Assembly: GCF_937997465.1 (NCBI RefSeq)
Contig: NZ_CALKTQ010000335.1
Location: 1-14,459 of the forward strand
DNA length: 14,459 bases
From: an uncultured Campylobacter sp.
GTDB lineage: Bacteria; Campylobacterota; Campylobacteria; Campylobacterales; Campylobacteraceae
Direction of reading: 5' to 3'
In this document: piece by piece, positions 1 to 7,698 of the stretch
Layout: the number at the start of each line of letters is the position of its first letter
How positions within the stretch are numbered: the first letter of the stretch is position 1
Translations under genes and position numbers: made by a program
The notes under the pieces: generated by a model
The model's input: the letters and a program-made list of their open reading frames with translations, nothing else
Database searches by the model: none
Told to the model about the DNA's origin: nothing

Positions 1-51
1 CGGCTGGGTAAATTTGACGGCTGGGTAAATTTGACGGCTGGGTAAATTTGA
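1..51. repeat. 17-bp tandem repeat, three exact copies at the window edge
   Basis: The unit CGGCTGGGTAAATTTGA occurs three times without a mismatch (1-17, 18-34, 35-51). The next bases, CGGC, start a fourth copy that breaks off into the hairpin downstream of brnQ. The array touches the left edge, so the true copy number is unknown. It lies beyond the brnQ stop in what appears to be non-coding sequence. The 17-bp period is not a multiple of three, which argues against a repeated peptide. It may be a variable-number repeat; I recognise no known family. Confidence 0.9.
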
Positions 52-55
52 CGGC

Positions 56-81
56 GCGCCGAACTCTTACGAGCTCGGCGC
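56..81 (-). terminator. Strong hairpin just downstream of brnQ (candidate 3' end, no U-tract)
   Basis: Read on the minus strand, arm GCGCCGAGCTC (81-71) and arm GAGTTCGGCGC (66-56) form an 11-bp stem closed by the tetraloop GTAA, a GNRA-type loop. One pair is G.U on the minus-strand RNA but would be an A.C mismatch on the plus-strand RNA, so the fold belongs to the brnQ transcript. It starts 14 nt after the brnQ stop. No run of U follows, so it is not a textbook intrinsic terminator; a 3'-end stabiliser or Rho-assisted end is equally possible. Confidence 0.5.
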
Positions 82-95
82 TTTGCCGCTAGCGG

Positions 96-1427
96 TTAAA
101 AAGTATTTTCTCTTTTTTCTAGCACAAGGTGTAGTATATAAGTCACCGCAAATGCGACCGCGCTAGGCACGATCCAGCCCAGCATCGAGTCATAAAACGG
201 CAGCTTTTTGACGAGATCGGTCACTAGCGGTACGGAGACGCCCGCGATATCAAGGCCGTTTATCGTGCCGACGACCACGCAGACGTAGACGCAGGTGCGG
301 TAGACGAGCTTGCTCGAGTCAATCAGCGGGTTGATAAGCGAAAGGATGATGAGCATGATGGCGATCGGATAGATGGCGATGAGCACCGGTATGGAGCCCT
401 TGATGATAGTCGTGAGGCCAAAATTCGCCACGCCAAAGCCGATCAGGCACCACGCCGCGACCCAAATTTTGTATTTGACTCGTCCGCCCGTTAGCTCCTC
501 GAAGTATTCGCTAGCAGAGCTGATGAGCCCCAGCGTCGTCGTGATACAAGCTAGGAAAAACGCCGAACCCAGCACCAAAACGCCCGCCTTGCCGAAATAA
601 TGACCGCTAATGCGAGATAGCAACTCAGCTCCGTTTATCTCCGGCGCGTCTTTAAACAGCTCCGCCGATGTCGCACCAAGGTAGCCCAGCATCAAGTAAA
701 TCGCCATCAAAATCACGCCCGCCGTCATGCCTGCCTTTATCGTAGATGAAACCAGGTGGCGCTCGTCTTTTACGCCCACGGTTCTGATAGCGTTTATCAC
801 AATGATACCAAATGCCAGCGACGCTAGCGCATCCATCGTCTGATAGCCCTCTACAAAGCCCTTAGCCGCGGCGCGCTGCGCGTAGTCTCCGCTAGGAGCG
901 ACGAACTCGCCGATCGGGAACAAAAATCCCGCTCCAAAAAGTAGTAAAATAAGCGCCAAAAGCAGCGGAGTTAGGTATTTGCCGAGTAGATCGACTAGTT
1001 TTGACGGATTCATACATACGTAATAATTTAACGCAAAATACGCCGCCGAGTAGAAAAATAGCCAAATTTGCAAATTTTCAGCCGAAATAAACGGCTTAAC
1101 AGCGATATCAAAAGGCATATTCGCCGCGCGAGGTATCGCAAAAAGCGGCCCGATCGTGAGGTATAAAAGCGCGGTAAAAACCACCGCAAACACGGGATCT
1201 ATGCGGCGCACTAAGCTTTGAAGCCCCTTTGCCCTAGCGATCGCTGCGACGCCAAGCACCGGCAAAAGCACCGCCGTAGCGCAGAAAAACATAATCGCGA
1301 CGTAAAAATTCTGCCCAGCCTCTCGCCCCAAATTCGGCGGAAAGATGAAGTTCCCCGCGCCGAAAAACATGGCAAAAAGCGTGAGCGAGATGACTAAAAA
1401 CTGATTTTTGCTAAGCTTTTGTTTCAT
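96..1427 (-). CDS. brnQ: Branched-chain amino acid transporter BrnQ (LIVCS family)
   Basis: The 443-aa product is very hydrophobic, with about twelve likely membrane-spanning segments, and matches the LIVCS family of cation-coupled leucine/isoleucine/valine importers in length and landmarks. Residues 18-34 contain the family signature around FFGAGNFIFPPNLG, and a GPLFAIPRAA stretch follows near residue 93, as expected for BrnQ. The product should sit in the inner membrane and import branched-chain amino acids with Na+ or H+. The ATG at 1427 is preceded by TGGAG (1437-1433) at a spacing of 5 nt, which supports this start. The gene stands alone, divergent from radA across a 174-bp spacer, with a hairpin and tandem repeats after its TAA stop. 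Nothing looks damaged. Substrate preference among the branched-chain amino acids cannot be read from the sequence. Confidence 0.93.
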   Translation of the reverse strand: MKQKLSKNQFLVISLTLFAMFFGAGNFIFPPNLGREAGQNFYVAIMFFCATAVLLPVLGVAAIARAKGLQSLVRRIDPVFAVVFTALLYLTIGPLFAIPRAANMPFDIAVKPFISAENLQIWLFFYSAAYFALNYYVCMNPSKLVDLLGKYLTPLLLALILLLFGAGFLFPIGEFVAPSGDYAQRAAAKGFVEGYQTMDALASLAFGIIVINAIRTVGVKDERHLVSSTIKAGMTAGVILMAIYLMLGYLGATSAELFKDAPEINGAELLSRISGHYFGKAGVLVLGSAFFLACITTTLGLISSASEYFEELTGGRVKYKIWVAAWCLIGFGVANFGLTTIIKGSIPVLIAIYPIAIMLIILSLINPLIDSSKLVYRTCVYVCVVVGTINGLDIAGVSVPLVTDLVKKLPFYDSMLGWIVPSAVAFAVTYILHLVLEKRENTF

Positions 1428-1458
1428 TTTCGCTCCATTTTAGTTTTAAATTTGACAA

Positions 1459-1464
1459 ATTGTA
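1459..1464 (-). promoter_or_regulatory. Candidate -10 box for brnQ
   Basis: On the minus strand TACAAT (1464-1459) matches the sigma-70 -10 hexamer at five of six positions and lies 32 nt upstream of the brnQ ATG. AT-rich sequence precedes it and no convincing -35 is present, as is usual in Campylobacter. The call rests on motif and position only. Confidence 0.35.
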
Positions 1465-1579
1465 TTTAGATAAAGTTGAATTTTCGTTGATTTGAGTTTA
1501 ATTTGCTCATTTTTCGTACGCGCGTGTTTCGATTTGAAATTTAGCCGCGCAGCTGGAGTAAAATTTAAACATTTTAAAG

Positions 1580-1585
1580 TATAAT
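1580..1585 (+). promoter_or_regulatory. Consensus -10 box for radA
   Basis: TATAAT at 1580-1585 is a perfect -10 hexamer, preceded by the A/T-rich stretch AAACATTTTAAAG typical of Campylobacter sigma-70 promoters. A start near 1592 would give a leader of only about 10 nt before the radA ATG at 1602, with the AAGGA ribosome site (1592-1596) almost at the 5' end. The leader is therefore unusually short if this is the real promoter. Confidence 0.45.
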
Positions 1586-1601
1586 CGCGCAAAGGAAAAA
1601 A

Positions 1602-2942
1602 ATGGCAAAAACTAAAACCGTATTTGAGTGTCAAGCCTGCGGCAATCAGCAGAGCAAATGGGTCGGCAAATGCCCTCAGTGCGGGGCTTGGGATAGCTTT
1701 TTAGAGCTAAATGCGCAGCAGATCGAAACGCTAAAAGAGATATCAAAAAGTACCGCAAAACCAAGTCTCGCAAAGCAAATCAGCGAGGTCGAGATCGAAA
1801 AAGTTACGCGCATCAGCACGCAAAATAGCGAACTAGACTTAGTCCTTGGCGGCGGCGTCGTGGAGGGCTCGCTGGTGCTAATCGGCGGAAGCCCCGGCAT
1901 CGGCAAGAGCACCTTGCTACTAAAAATCGCGTCAAATTTCGCCGCCCAAGGCAAAAAGACGCTCTACGTGAGCGGCGAAGAGAGCGCGAGCCAGATCAAG
2001 ATGCGCGCCCAGCGCCTTGACGCGGTAAAAGACGGGCTATTTTTACTCACGGAAATTTTACTCGAAAACATCCTAGCCGAAGTGCGCAAAAACGAGTACA
2101 AAATCCTCGTCATCGACTCGATTCAGACGCTCTACAGCGAAAAAATCTCCTCGGCACCGGGCTCCGTATCGCAGGTGCGTGAGATTACATTTGAGCTTAT
2201 GCGCCTAGCCAAAAATGAAAACATCTGCGTCTTTATCATCGGCCATATCACCAAGGACGGCTCGATCGCGGGACCGCGCATCTTGGAGCATATGGTGGAC
2301 GTGGTGCTTTATTTTGAGGGGGACTCCAGCCGCGAGCTGCGTATGCTACGAGGGTTTAAAAACCGCTTCGGCTCGACTAGCGAGGTAGGCATCTTTGAGA
2401 TGAGCGAAAACGGACTCATCAGCGCCAACGATGTCGCGGGTAAATTTTTCACGCGAGGCAAGGCTACTAGCGGCTCGGCGATCACTATCACGATGGAGGG
2501 CTCGCGCGCGCTTAGCGTCGAGATACAGGCGCTCGTGTGCGAGAGCGCGTATCCTAAACGCAGCTCCACAGGCTTTGATAAAAACCGCCTAGATATGCTG
2601 CTAGCGCTACTTGAGCGAAAATTAGAGATCCCGCTGGGTCACTACGACGTCTTTATAAACGTAAGCGGCGGCGTCAAAATCGGCGAAACGGCGGCCGATC
2701 TAGCCGTAGTCGCGGCGATCATCTCCAGCTTTAAAAACCGTCCGATCAGCAAAGAGAGCGTATTTATGGGCGAGCTTAGCCTAAACGGCGAGATTCGCGA
2801 GATATTTAACCTCGATCAGCGCCTAAAAGAGGCCAAAACGCAGAAATTTAAAAACGCGATAGTGCCGTCTAAGCCGCTTGATGCGCAGGGGCTAAAATGC
2901 TTCGTTGCAGGCGACATCACGCAGGTTTTGGAGTGGATGTAA
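1602..2942 (+). CDS. radA: DNA repair protein RadA (recombination branch-migration ATPase)
   Basis: RadA is a RecA-like helicase that helps RecA extend heteroduplex DNA during homologous recombination and repair. The 446-aa length fits the family (about 450). All domains are present in order: an N-terminal zinc finger with C10, C13, C24 and C27; a RecA-type core with Walker A GGSPGIGKST at 95-104 and Walker B ILVIDSIQT at 168-176; the RadA hallmark KNRFG at 253-257; and a C-terminal Lon-protease-like domain that includes GHYDVFINVSGGVKI. The ATG at 1602 follows AAGGA at a 5-nt spacing. A small gene starts 46 nt after the stop on the same strand and is probably cotranscribed. No damage is visible. 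Confidence 0.97.
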   Translation: MAKTKTVFECQACGNQQSKWVGKCPQCGAWDSFLELNAQQIETLKEISKSTAKPSLAKQISEVEIEKVTRISTQNSELDLVLGGGVVEGSLVLIGGSPGIGKSTLLLKIASNFAAQGKKTLYVSGEESASQIKMRAQRLDAVKDGLFLLTEILLENILAEVRKNEYKILVIDSIQTLYSEKISSAPGSVSQVREITFELMRLAKNENICVFIIGHITKDGSIAGPRILEHMVDVVLYFEGDSSRELRMLRGFKNRFGSTSEVGIFEMSENGLISANDVAGKFFTRGKATSGSAITITMEGSRALSVEIQALVCESAYPKRSSTGFDKNRLDMLLALLERKLEIPLGHYDVFINVSGGVKIGETAADLAVVAAIISSFKNRPISKESVFMGELSLNGEIREIFNLDQRLKEAKTQKFKNAIVPSKPLDAQGLKCFVAGDITQVLEWM

Positions 2943-2988
2943 ATTTTGCGCGCCAAAACCTGCACCACAAAAATGCCGAAGGAAAAAT

Positions 2989-3243
2989 ATGGAAAATCTA
3001 AAATGGAAGCTCTCAAAAACGCTAAAAACAGCGATGAGGCAAAAAGACATAGATACTTTTACGCTAGCTAAAATCGCTAGCGAAACCTACGCAAAAACTC
3101 ACGCAGATAGCTGCTTAGACGTCAGGCAAGAAGTTTTTAAAGTCATCGACGAATACGCGCCAGAGGTAAATTTAGAAATTTTGGACTTGGTTTGCAAAAT
3201 TTTAGGCTCTAGCATTAAATTCGGCGAAAGCGGAGATTTTTAA
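2989..3243 (+). CDS. Small uncharacterised protein downstream of radA (84 aa)
   Basis: I do not recognise this gene. The reading frame stays open back into the end of radA, to an ATG at 2905, but the ATG at 2989 is the likelier start: it lies outside radA and is preceded by GAAGGA (2978-2983) at a spacing of 5 nt. The 84-aa product is soluble, probably all-helical and of mixed charge, with no signal peptide or membrane segment. Its C-terminal part, NLEILDLVCKILGSSIKF (61-78), loosely resembles the last helix and strand of small Xre/HigA-type antitoxins, but no clear helix-turn-helix is seen and no toxin partner is adjacent. It is probably cotranscribed with radA. The resemblance is weak and should not be used to assign function. 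Confidence 0.7.
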   Translation: MENLKWKLSKTLKTAMRQKDIDTFTLAKIASETYAKTHADSCLDVRQEVFKVIDEYAPEVNLEILDLVCKILGSSIKFGESGDF

Positions 3244-3619
3244 ATTTACGCTGTATTGCCGCGGTTTTTATAAATTTTTCCCAAAATTTTAAGCCACTAT
3301 AAAAACCAAAATGTACAAATTTACGGTAAAATCAAAACCAAAATAAACGCAAAAACGGCAAAACTTGAGACGTTTAAATTTTATGCATACTTGGGCAAAA
3401 TGCAAATACGGACGGCGAATTTTACATAGCTATCCGGCTAAAAAAGGCAACAATCGCCTTTGCGTAGAAAAGCTCGGCAAAAGGCGTCATTTTTGGTAGG
3501 CTACAACGGTCGCGCTCCAAAAGAGCAAGGCGGCAAAATTTACGAAAAAATAAATCGCGCCGCAAAATCAGGTTAGTTGCAGCCAAAAAATGCCGTAAAA
3601 AGCAAAAATTAGGAAGAAA
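3244..3619. other. Gene-poor spacer (376 bp) with possible decayed coding sequence
   Basis: No convincing intact gene is present. On the plus strand a short frame runs 3383-3499 (ATG to TAG, 38 codons, basic, no clear ribosome site). A different frame is open 3442-3576 and ends with protein-like sequence including VGYNGRAPKEQGGKIYEKIN but has no start codon. The third frame also reads plausibly around 3400-3460. Fragments in successive frames suggest a frameshifted gene remnant, though the whole could be non-coding. No clear promoter for the acyltransferase and no terminator for radA were found; AAATTTT/AAAATTT around 3270-3290 can pair but is all A-T. Confidence 0.4.
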
Positions 3620-4570
3620 ATGTTTGGTTATATTAGATTTATTTTAGCGTATTTCGTATTGCTCTCGCACGTTGGCATCGGGCTAGCGGGCAAAAACATC
3701 GGCGTCTTCGCCGTAGTGATATTTTATATCCTGGCAGGACTCGTCACATCAAAGGTTTTTATCAAAATCGCGCCGCAAAACGCACAAATAAGCTACTTTA
3801 TAAAAGATAGATTTTTGCGCATTTATCCCGCGTTTTTCTTCGCGTTTGCACTCACGATACTGTTTTTTTGCGCGACATCTTATTTGCATCCAAATTTTAG
3901 CGTGAAAAATTTACTTCTAAATGCTCTCATCGCGCCGCTAAACTACTTTTTTTGGCTCGACGTTTCCGTCATAGACGCGCCTGTTGGGCTAAATTTCCTT
4001 ATACCGCCGGCTTGGTCGCTAGGAGCCGAGCTTCAGGCGTATGCCCTGCTCGTACTCGCGATCAAATTTAGACGGCTGGGCTACGCTCTAGCCCTTGGTT
4101 CGCTAGGAGTTTACGTAGCGGCAAATTTAGGCTTTATAAACGCCGACATTTACGGATACAGGCTTGTTTGCGGCGTATTTTTTATGTTTTACACGGGATT
4201 TTTGATCTATCAAAAAGAGCTTGGCAAGCTCGCCGTTTTTTACGCGGCGGTAGCGGCGCTGGGAGGCTATCTTTTTTACTCGCACAAATTTAGCGCTTTT
4301 GGCGCAGAGACGATGCTTGGATACTTGATCGGCGTAGCCATCGTTCTAGCGCATGAGAGGTTTAAAATTAAGCTTAAATTTAACGATATCGCAGGCTCGC
4401 TTTCATACGCTATTTTTATCAGCCATTTTCTTTTTATTTGGCTCAGCGAATTTTGGCTGAGGGGCGTAAATTTAGCCTTCGTGACGGCCGGTTCGGTCGT
4501 GTTTGGATTCGTAAATTTCTATCTTATTGAACAAAAGATAAACAAAATAAGATTTAGAAAGCAAGCTTAA
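3620..4570 (+). CDS. Membrane acyltransferase, AT3 (OafA/YrhL-like) family
   Basis: The 316-aa polytopic membrane protein has about ten hydrophobic segments, as expected for acyltransferase family 3, which transfers acetyl or other acyl groups to sugars of surface glycans. Supporting landmarks are the N-terminal RFILAYFVLLSH with the conserved helix-1 histidine (H17), the sequence FYILAGLVTSK where the family has an F-x-x-SG-like motif, the arginines in DRFLRIYP (R64, R67), and PPAWSLGAELQAY near residue 130, matching the family WSL-x-x-E-x-x-Y signature. There is no C-terminal SGNH domain. The ATG follows AGGAAG (3611-3616). The gene converges on the mannose-glycan operon with only 40 bp between stops, which suggests it modifies that glycan, but the acceptor is inferred. 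No terminator was seen in the junction. Confidence 0.85.
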   Translation: MFGYIRFILAYFVLLSHVGIGLAGKNIGVFAVVIFYILAGLVTSKVFIKIAPQNAQISYFIKDRFLRIYPAFFFAFALTILFFCATSYLHPNFSVKNLLLNALIAPLNYFFWLDVSVIDAPVGLNFLIPPAWSLGAELQAYALLVLAIKFRRLGYALALGSLGVYVAANLGFINADIYGYRLVCGVFFMFYTGFLIYQKELGKLAVFYAAVAALGGYLFYSHKFSAFGAETMLGYLIGVAIVLAHERFKIKLKFNDIAGSLSYAIFISHFLFIWLSEFWLRGVNLAFVTAGSVVFGFVNFYLIEQKINKIRFRKQA

Positions 4571-4610
4571 AGTCAACCAAAAAAGGTATGAAAAATACTG
4601 CGAGTAAAAT

Positions 4611-5222
4611 TTATTTTAAAACCACGAAAATCGTACGAAAAAGTATCAAAAAATCCCTAAAAATCGAAAGATTATCAACGTATGCACACTCCATTTTCAC
4701 ACGCTCGTCAAATGAAATTTCATTCCTGCCGCTCACCTGCCAAAGCCCGGTAAGCCCCGGCCTGACCCTTGTTATCTTGCCTAAGTTTTTGCCGATTTGC
4801 CTTTTTTCGTAAAACATATACGGACGCGGTCCGACCAAACTCATCTCAAGCCTAAGGACGTTAAAAAGCTGCGGTAGCTCATCAAGCGAAGTACGCCTGA
4901 TAAATCCGCCGACTTTTGTTATGCGCGGATCAAATTCGTATTTGTGAAATTTGGCAAAATGCTCAGCCTCTGCGGGATTTTGCGCAAGATAATCGTCTAA
5001 AATTTTACGCCAATTTTTATGCATAGATCTAAATTTATAGCAGCTAAACGGCTTGCCGAAGCGCCCTATTCGCTTTTGTTTAAAAAAGATGCTCTCACCA
5101 GGCTCATTTATCTTTATGACTGCTGCTATAACGGCGACGACCGTAAGCCAAATCGGCGCAGTAGCGACAACGATGACGTAATCGATCACGGCTTTTAGCA
5201 AAATTTTAGAGCGCAGACTCAT
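4611..5222 (-). CDS. Phosphoglycosyl transferase (bacterial sugar transferase, WbaP/WcaJ/PglC superfamily)
   Basis: This enzyme should start glycan assembly by moving a sugar-1-phosphate from a nucleotide sugar to undecaprenyl phosphate at the inner membrane. The 203-aa protein is the short monotopic form: one hydrophobic stretch at about 11-36, expected to be a re-entrant helix, then the catalytic domain. It has FKQKRIGRFGKPF (47-59), YKFRSM (62-67), the catalytic Asp-Glu pair in SLDELPQ (D114, E115), VGPRP (130-134) and PGLTGLWQVSGR (155-166). It lacks the N-terminal membrane domain of full-length WbaP or WcaJ. The ATG overlaps the upstream glycosyltransferase stop by 4 bp (ATGA), indicating translational coupling, and an AGAGGG ribosome site lies just upstream. 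It is the last gene of the manB operon. The donor sugar cannot be told from the sequence. Confidence 0.92.
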   Translation of the reverse strand: MSLRSKILLKAVIDYVIVVATAPIWLTVVAVIAAVIKINEPGESIFFKQKRIGRFGKPFSCYKFRSMHKNWRKILDDYLAQNPAEAEHFAKFHKYEFDPRITKVGGFIRRTSLDELPQLFNVLRLEMSLVGPRPYMFYEKRQIGKNLGKITRVRPGLTGLWQVSGRNEISFDERVKMECAYVDNLSIFRDFLILFRTIFVVLK

Positions 5223-6340
5223 AGCTCGCCCTCTAAAAATCTCTCGTAACTACTCTCCACGAGCTCCTTTATCTCTCGCTCAAAGCGCTCTTTTGAAAAT
5301 TTTAGCGCATTTTGCCTGATCGCTTGCGGATCAAATTTGTCTCTTATTTTTTCAAATTTTACCACCGCTTCGTTTAGGCTAGTTTTGCTTTGCTCGCTAA
5401 AATAAACGCCCGTGACGCCGTCTATCACGCTCTCTTTCGCACCGCCCTTACCCAGGCAGATGACTGGAGTCCCGCAGGCCTGAGCTTCCACGGGCGCTAT
5501 ACCAAAATCCTCCACCGCCGCAAAAACGAAAGCTTTTGCTTTACCCATCAGCTCCGCCGTTTCACGCGCACTTCGAAAACCTAAAATTTCAACATTGCTT
5601 TTAGCGATATTTTTGATTTCATTCATCTGCTCGCCGTCACCCACTACGACTAGCTTTTTGCCGCTTTCGTTAAAGGCGCGCACGATTAAATTGATCTTTT
5701 TATAAGGCACCATCCTTGAAACCGTGACGTAAAAGTCCTCTTTATTTTCGTTTAATTTAAAATTTGCAGTATCGACAGGCGGGTAGATCACGGCGGCGTC
5801 TTTGCTGTAAATTTTACGTATACGGCGAGCGATAAAATTTGAATTTGCGACGTAAACGTCGGCTCTGTTTGCCGCGGCGATATCCCACAGGCGAATTTTA
5901 TGTAAAAAATATCTAGCTAGCGCCGCTTTTAGTCCGCGCTCTAGTCCGTTTTGGCGCAAATAGTCAAAATACATATCCCAAGCATAGCGCATCGGAGTGT
6001 GGATATAACTTATATGAAGCTGGTTTGAATGCGTCAAAGCGCCCTTTGCTACGGCGTGCGAACTAGACAGCACGACGTCAAATTCGCTCAGATCAAACTG
6101 CTCTATCGCTAGCGGAAAAAGCGGCAGATAGCTCCTAAATTTGCTCTTTGCAAACGGTAAATTTTGAATAAAACTGGTTCGAGCAAATTTGCCATTTAAA
6201 ATCTTTTGTCTATCGTCAAATTTAAGGTAATCAACAAGGCTAAAAACCTCAAAATCATCCCAAATATCCGTAAAACTCTGCACGCAACGCTCAGCTCCGG
6301 CATAGTTTTCCAGCCAGTCGCAAACCAGAGCTTTTTTCAT
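5219..6340 (-). CDS. GT4-family glycosyltransferase (possible mannosyltransferase)
   Basis: The 373-aa cytosolic, membrane-associated retaining glycosyltransferase has a GT-B fold. The N-terminal acceptor domain begins with MKKALVCDWLENYAGAER and has YIHTPMRYAWD at 112-122, a sequence shared with WbaZ-like O-antigen enzymes. The C-terminal donor domain has VSRMVPYKKINLIVRAF (207-223), VVVGDGEQ (231-238) and the E-x7-E motif spanning E277 to E285 in EDFGIAPVEAQACGTPVI, which binds the nucleotide-sugar donor. The gene lies 11 bp after manC and overlaps the phosphoglycosyl transferase, so a GDP-mannose donor is likely from context, but this is inference. GGAG (6347-6344) lies close to the ATG at a spacing of 3 nt. 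No damage is seen. Confidence 0.9.
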   Translation of the reverse strand: MKKALVCDWLENYAGAERCVQSFTDIWDDFEVFSLVDYLKFDDRQKILNGKFARTSFIQNLPFAKSKFRSYLPLFPLAIEQFDLSEFDVVLSSSHAVAKGALTHSNQLHISYIHTPMRYAWDMYFDYLRQNGLERGLKAALARYFLHKIRLWDIAAANRADVYVANSNFIARRIRKIYSKDAAVIYPPVDTANFKLNENKEDFYVTVSRMVPYKKINLIVRAFNESGKKLVVVGDGEQMNEIKNIAKSNVEILGFRSARETAELMGKAKAFVFAAVEDFGIAPVEAQACGTPVICLGKGGAKESVIDGVTGVYFSEQSKTSLNEAVVKFEKIRDKFDPQAIRQNALKFSKERFEREIKELVESSYERFLEGEL

Positions 6341-6351
6341 CCGCTCCGCTG

Positions 6352-7695
6352 CTACTTTCTATCGTAGTCGTCGCTGATACGAACTATATCGTCCTCACCC
6401 AGATACTCGCCCGTTTGCACTTCTATGACGATGAGATCGGAGCTTGCCGTATTTTCCAGTCGGTGAATCTGCCCGCTTTTTATATATATCGACTCGTTTT
6501 GTTTTAGTGGTGCTTCGTTGCCGTCTATCGTTACTAGCGCCTCGCCCTCGACGACGACCCAGTGCTCGTTTCGCTTAAAGTGCTTTTGCAGACTCAGCCT
6601 TTTGCCGGGCTTAACCACGATCTTTTTCATCTTGTAGCCGCTACCCTCACCCAGCACCTCATAGCTGCCCCACGGACGATACACGCTCGTGTGCGTTTCG
6701 CAAATTTCAGGCAATGAATTTGAAAAGTGCTTATAAACCTCTTTTACCTTTTGCGAGCTACCTTTTTTGGCGATCAAAAGCGCGTCTTTGGTGTCTACTA
6801 CGAGCAAATTTTGCACGTCTACTAGTGCGGTCGGTTTTTTAGTTAGGATGAAATTTTCGCTCGCGCCGATTTGCAACGACTCGCCCTCGTTTTTTATCTT
6901 TTTACTCAGCTCGTCAAAGCTACCCATATCGCTCCAGCCAGCATCCAGCGGCACCATTTTGATATTTAGGCTTTTTTGCATTAGGGCGTAGTCGATACTG
7001 ATATCCTCGATCTTATCCATAAAATTCGGACTTATTTTTAGCAGGCAAGGCTCGTTTGCCGAGCCCTCTATCGCCGCCGTCACGTCTTTTATGATACTTG
7101 GCGCGTACTTTTTCATCTCGCTTAAAAACACGCCCGCCTTAAAGCAAAACATACCGCTGTTAAAATAATACCCGCCCTCTTTTATAAATTTCGTCGCGGT
7201 TTCAAAATTTGGCTTTTCGATAAATCGCTCTACGTCGCCATTTTTATCGGCCTTGATGTAGCCGTAGCCCGTGTTTGGTTCGTTAGGTTTTATGCCAAAC
7301 GTCACCAAAAAGCCCTGGTTTGCATAGCTTTGCGCGATCAAAAGAGCCTTTTTGTATTCGGCCTCCTCCTCGATCAAATGATCGCTCGGAGTGACGAGCA
7401 AAATTTCGTCCTCATCGCAGCAAAGCGCTGCAAAAGTAATCGCCGCGGCGGTGTTTTTACCAAATGGCTCAAGAATAAATTTATCTATTTTTTTATTTCC
7501 GCATTCGTCAAGCGCCAAAAAGTAGTGCGCCTCGTTGCAAACGATGATCGTTTTTTGCGCGTGCACGTTGCGTCTAAGCGTAAGGTCAAAGAGCGATTTT
7601 CCGTTAAAAAGCCTAATGAATTGCTTTGGCATTAGCGTTCGCGATAACGGCCAAAGCCTCGTGCCCGAACCTCCGCAAAGTATAACGTTTGTCAT
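6352..7695 (-). CDS. manC: Mannose-1-phosphate guanylyltransferase / mannose-6-phosphate isomerase
   Basis: This bifunctional type II enzyme makes GDP-mannose from mannose-1-phosphate and GTP, and can interconvert fructose-6-phosphate and mannose-6-phosphate. The N-terminal nucleotidyltransferase domain starts with CGGSGTRLWPLSR (7-19), followed by K24 of the MPKQF segment, and contains VTPSDHLI and FIEKPNFE. The C-terminal cupin isomerase domain runs from about residue 340 (RPWGSYEVL) through QKHFKRNEHW (370-379) and QIHRLEN (409-415), with histidines H372, H378 and H411 placed as metal ligands. The 447-aa length is slightly below the usual 460-480. The ATG at 7695 follows an AAAGGTG ribosome site that overlaps the manB stop, so translation is probably coupled. 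The gene ends in TAG. Confidence 0.95.
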   Translation of the reverse strand: MTNVILCGGSGTRLWPLSRTLMPKQFIRLFNGKSLFDLTLRRNVHAQKTIIVCNEAHYFLALDECGNKKIDKFILEPFGKNTAAAITFAALCCDEDEILLVTPSDHLIEEEAEYKKALLIAQSYANQGFLVTFGIKPNEPNTGYGYIKADKNGDVERFIEKPNFETATKFIKEGGYYFNSGMFCFKAGVFLSEMKKYAPSIIKDVTAAIEGSANEPCLLKISPNFMDKIEDISIDYALMQKSLNIKMVPLDAGWSDMGSFDELSKKIKNEGESLQIGASENFILTKKPTALVDVQNLLVVDTKDALLIAKKGSSQKVKEVYKHFSNSLPEICETHTSVYRPWGSYEVLGEGSGYKMKKIVVKPGKRLSLQKHFKRNEHWVVVEGEALVTIDGNEAPLKQNESIYIKSGQIHRLENTASSDLIVIEVQTGEYLGEDDIVRISDDYDRK

Positions 7696-7698
7696 TTT

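Noticed and set aside
1..51. CRISPR array
   Set aside because: The copies are contiguous 17-mers with no spacers and no cas genes nearby.
2905..2988. Upstream ATG extending the small post-radA gene into radA
   Set aside because: The added 28 residues overlap the radA coding end in another frame and are Cys/Arg/Lys-rich, and the ATG at 2989 has the better ribosome site.
4571..4610. Bidirectional terminator between the acyltransferase and the glycan operon
   Set aside because: Only 3-bp pairings such as ACT/AGT could be found, with no stable stem.
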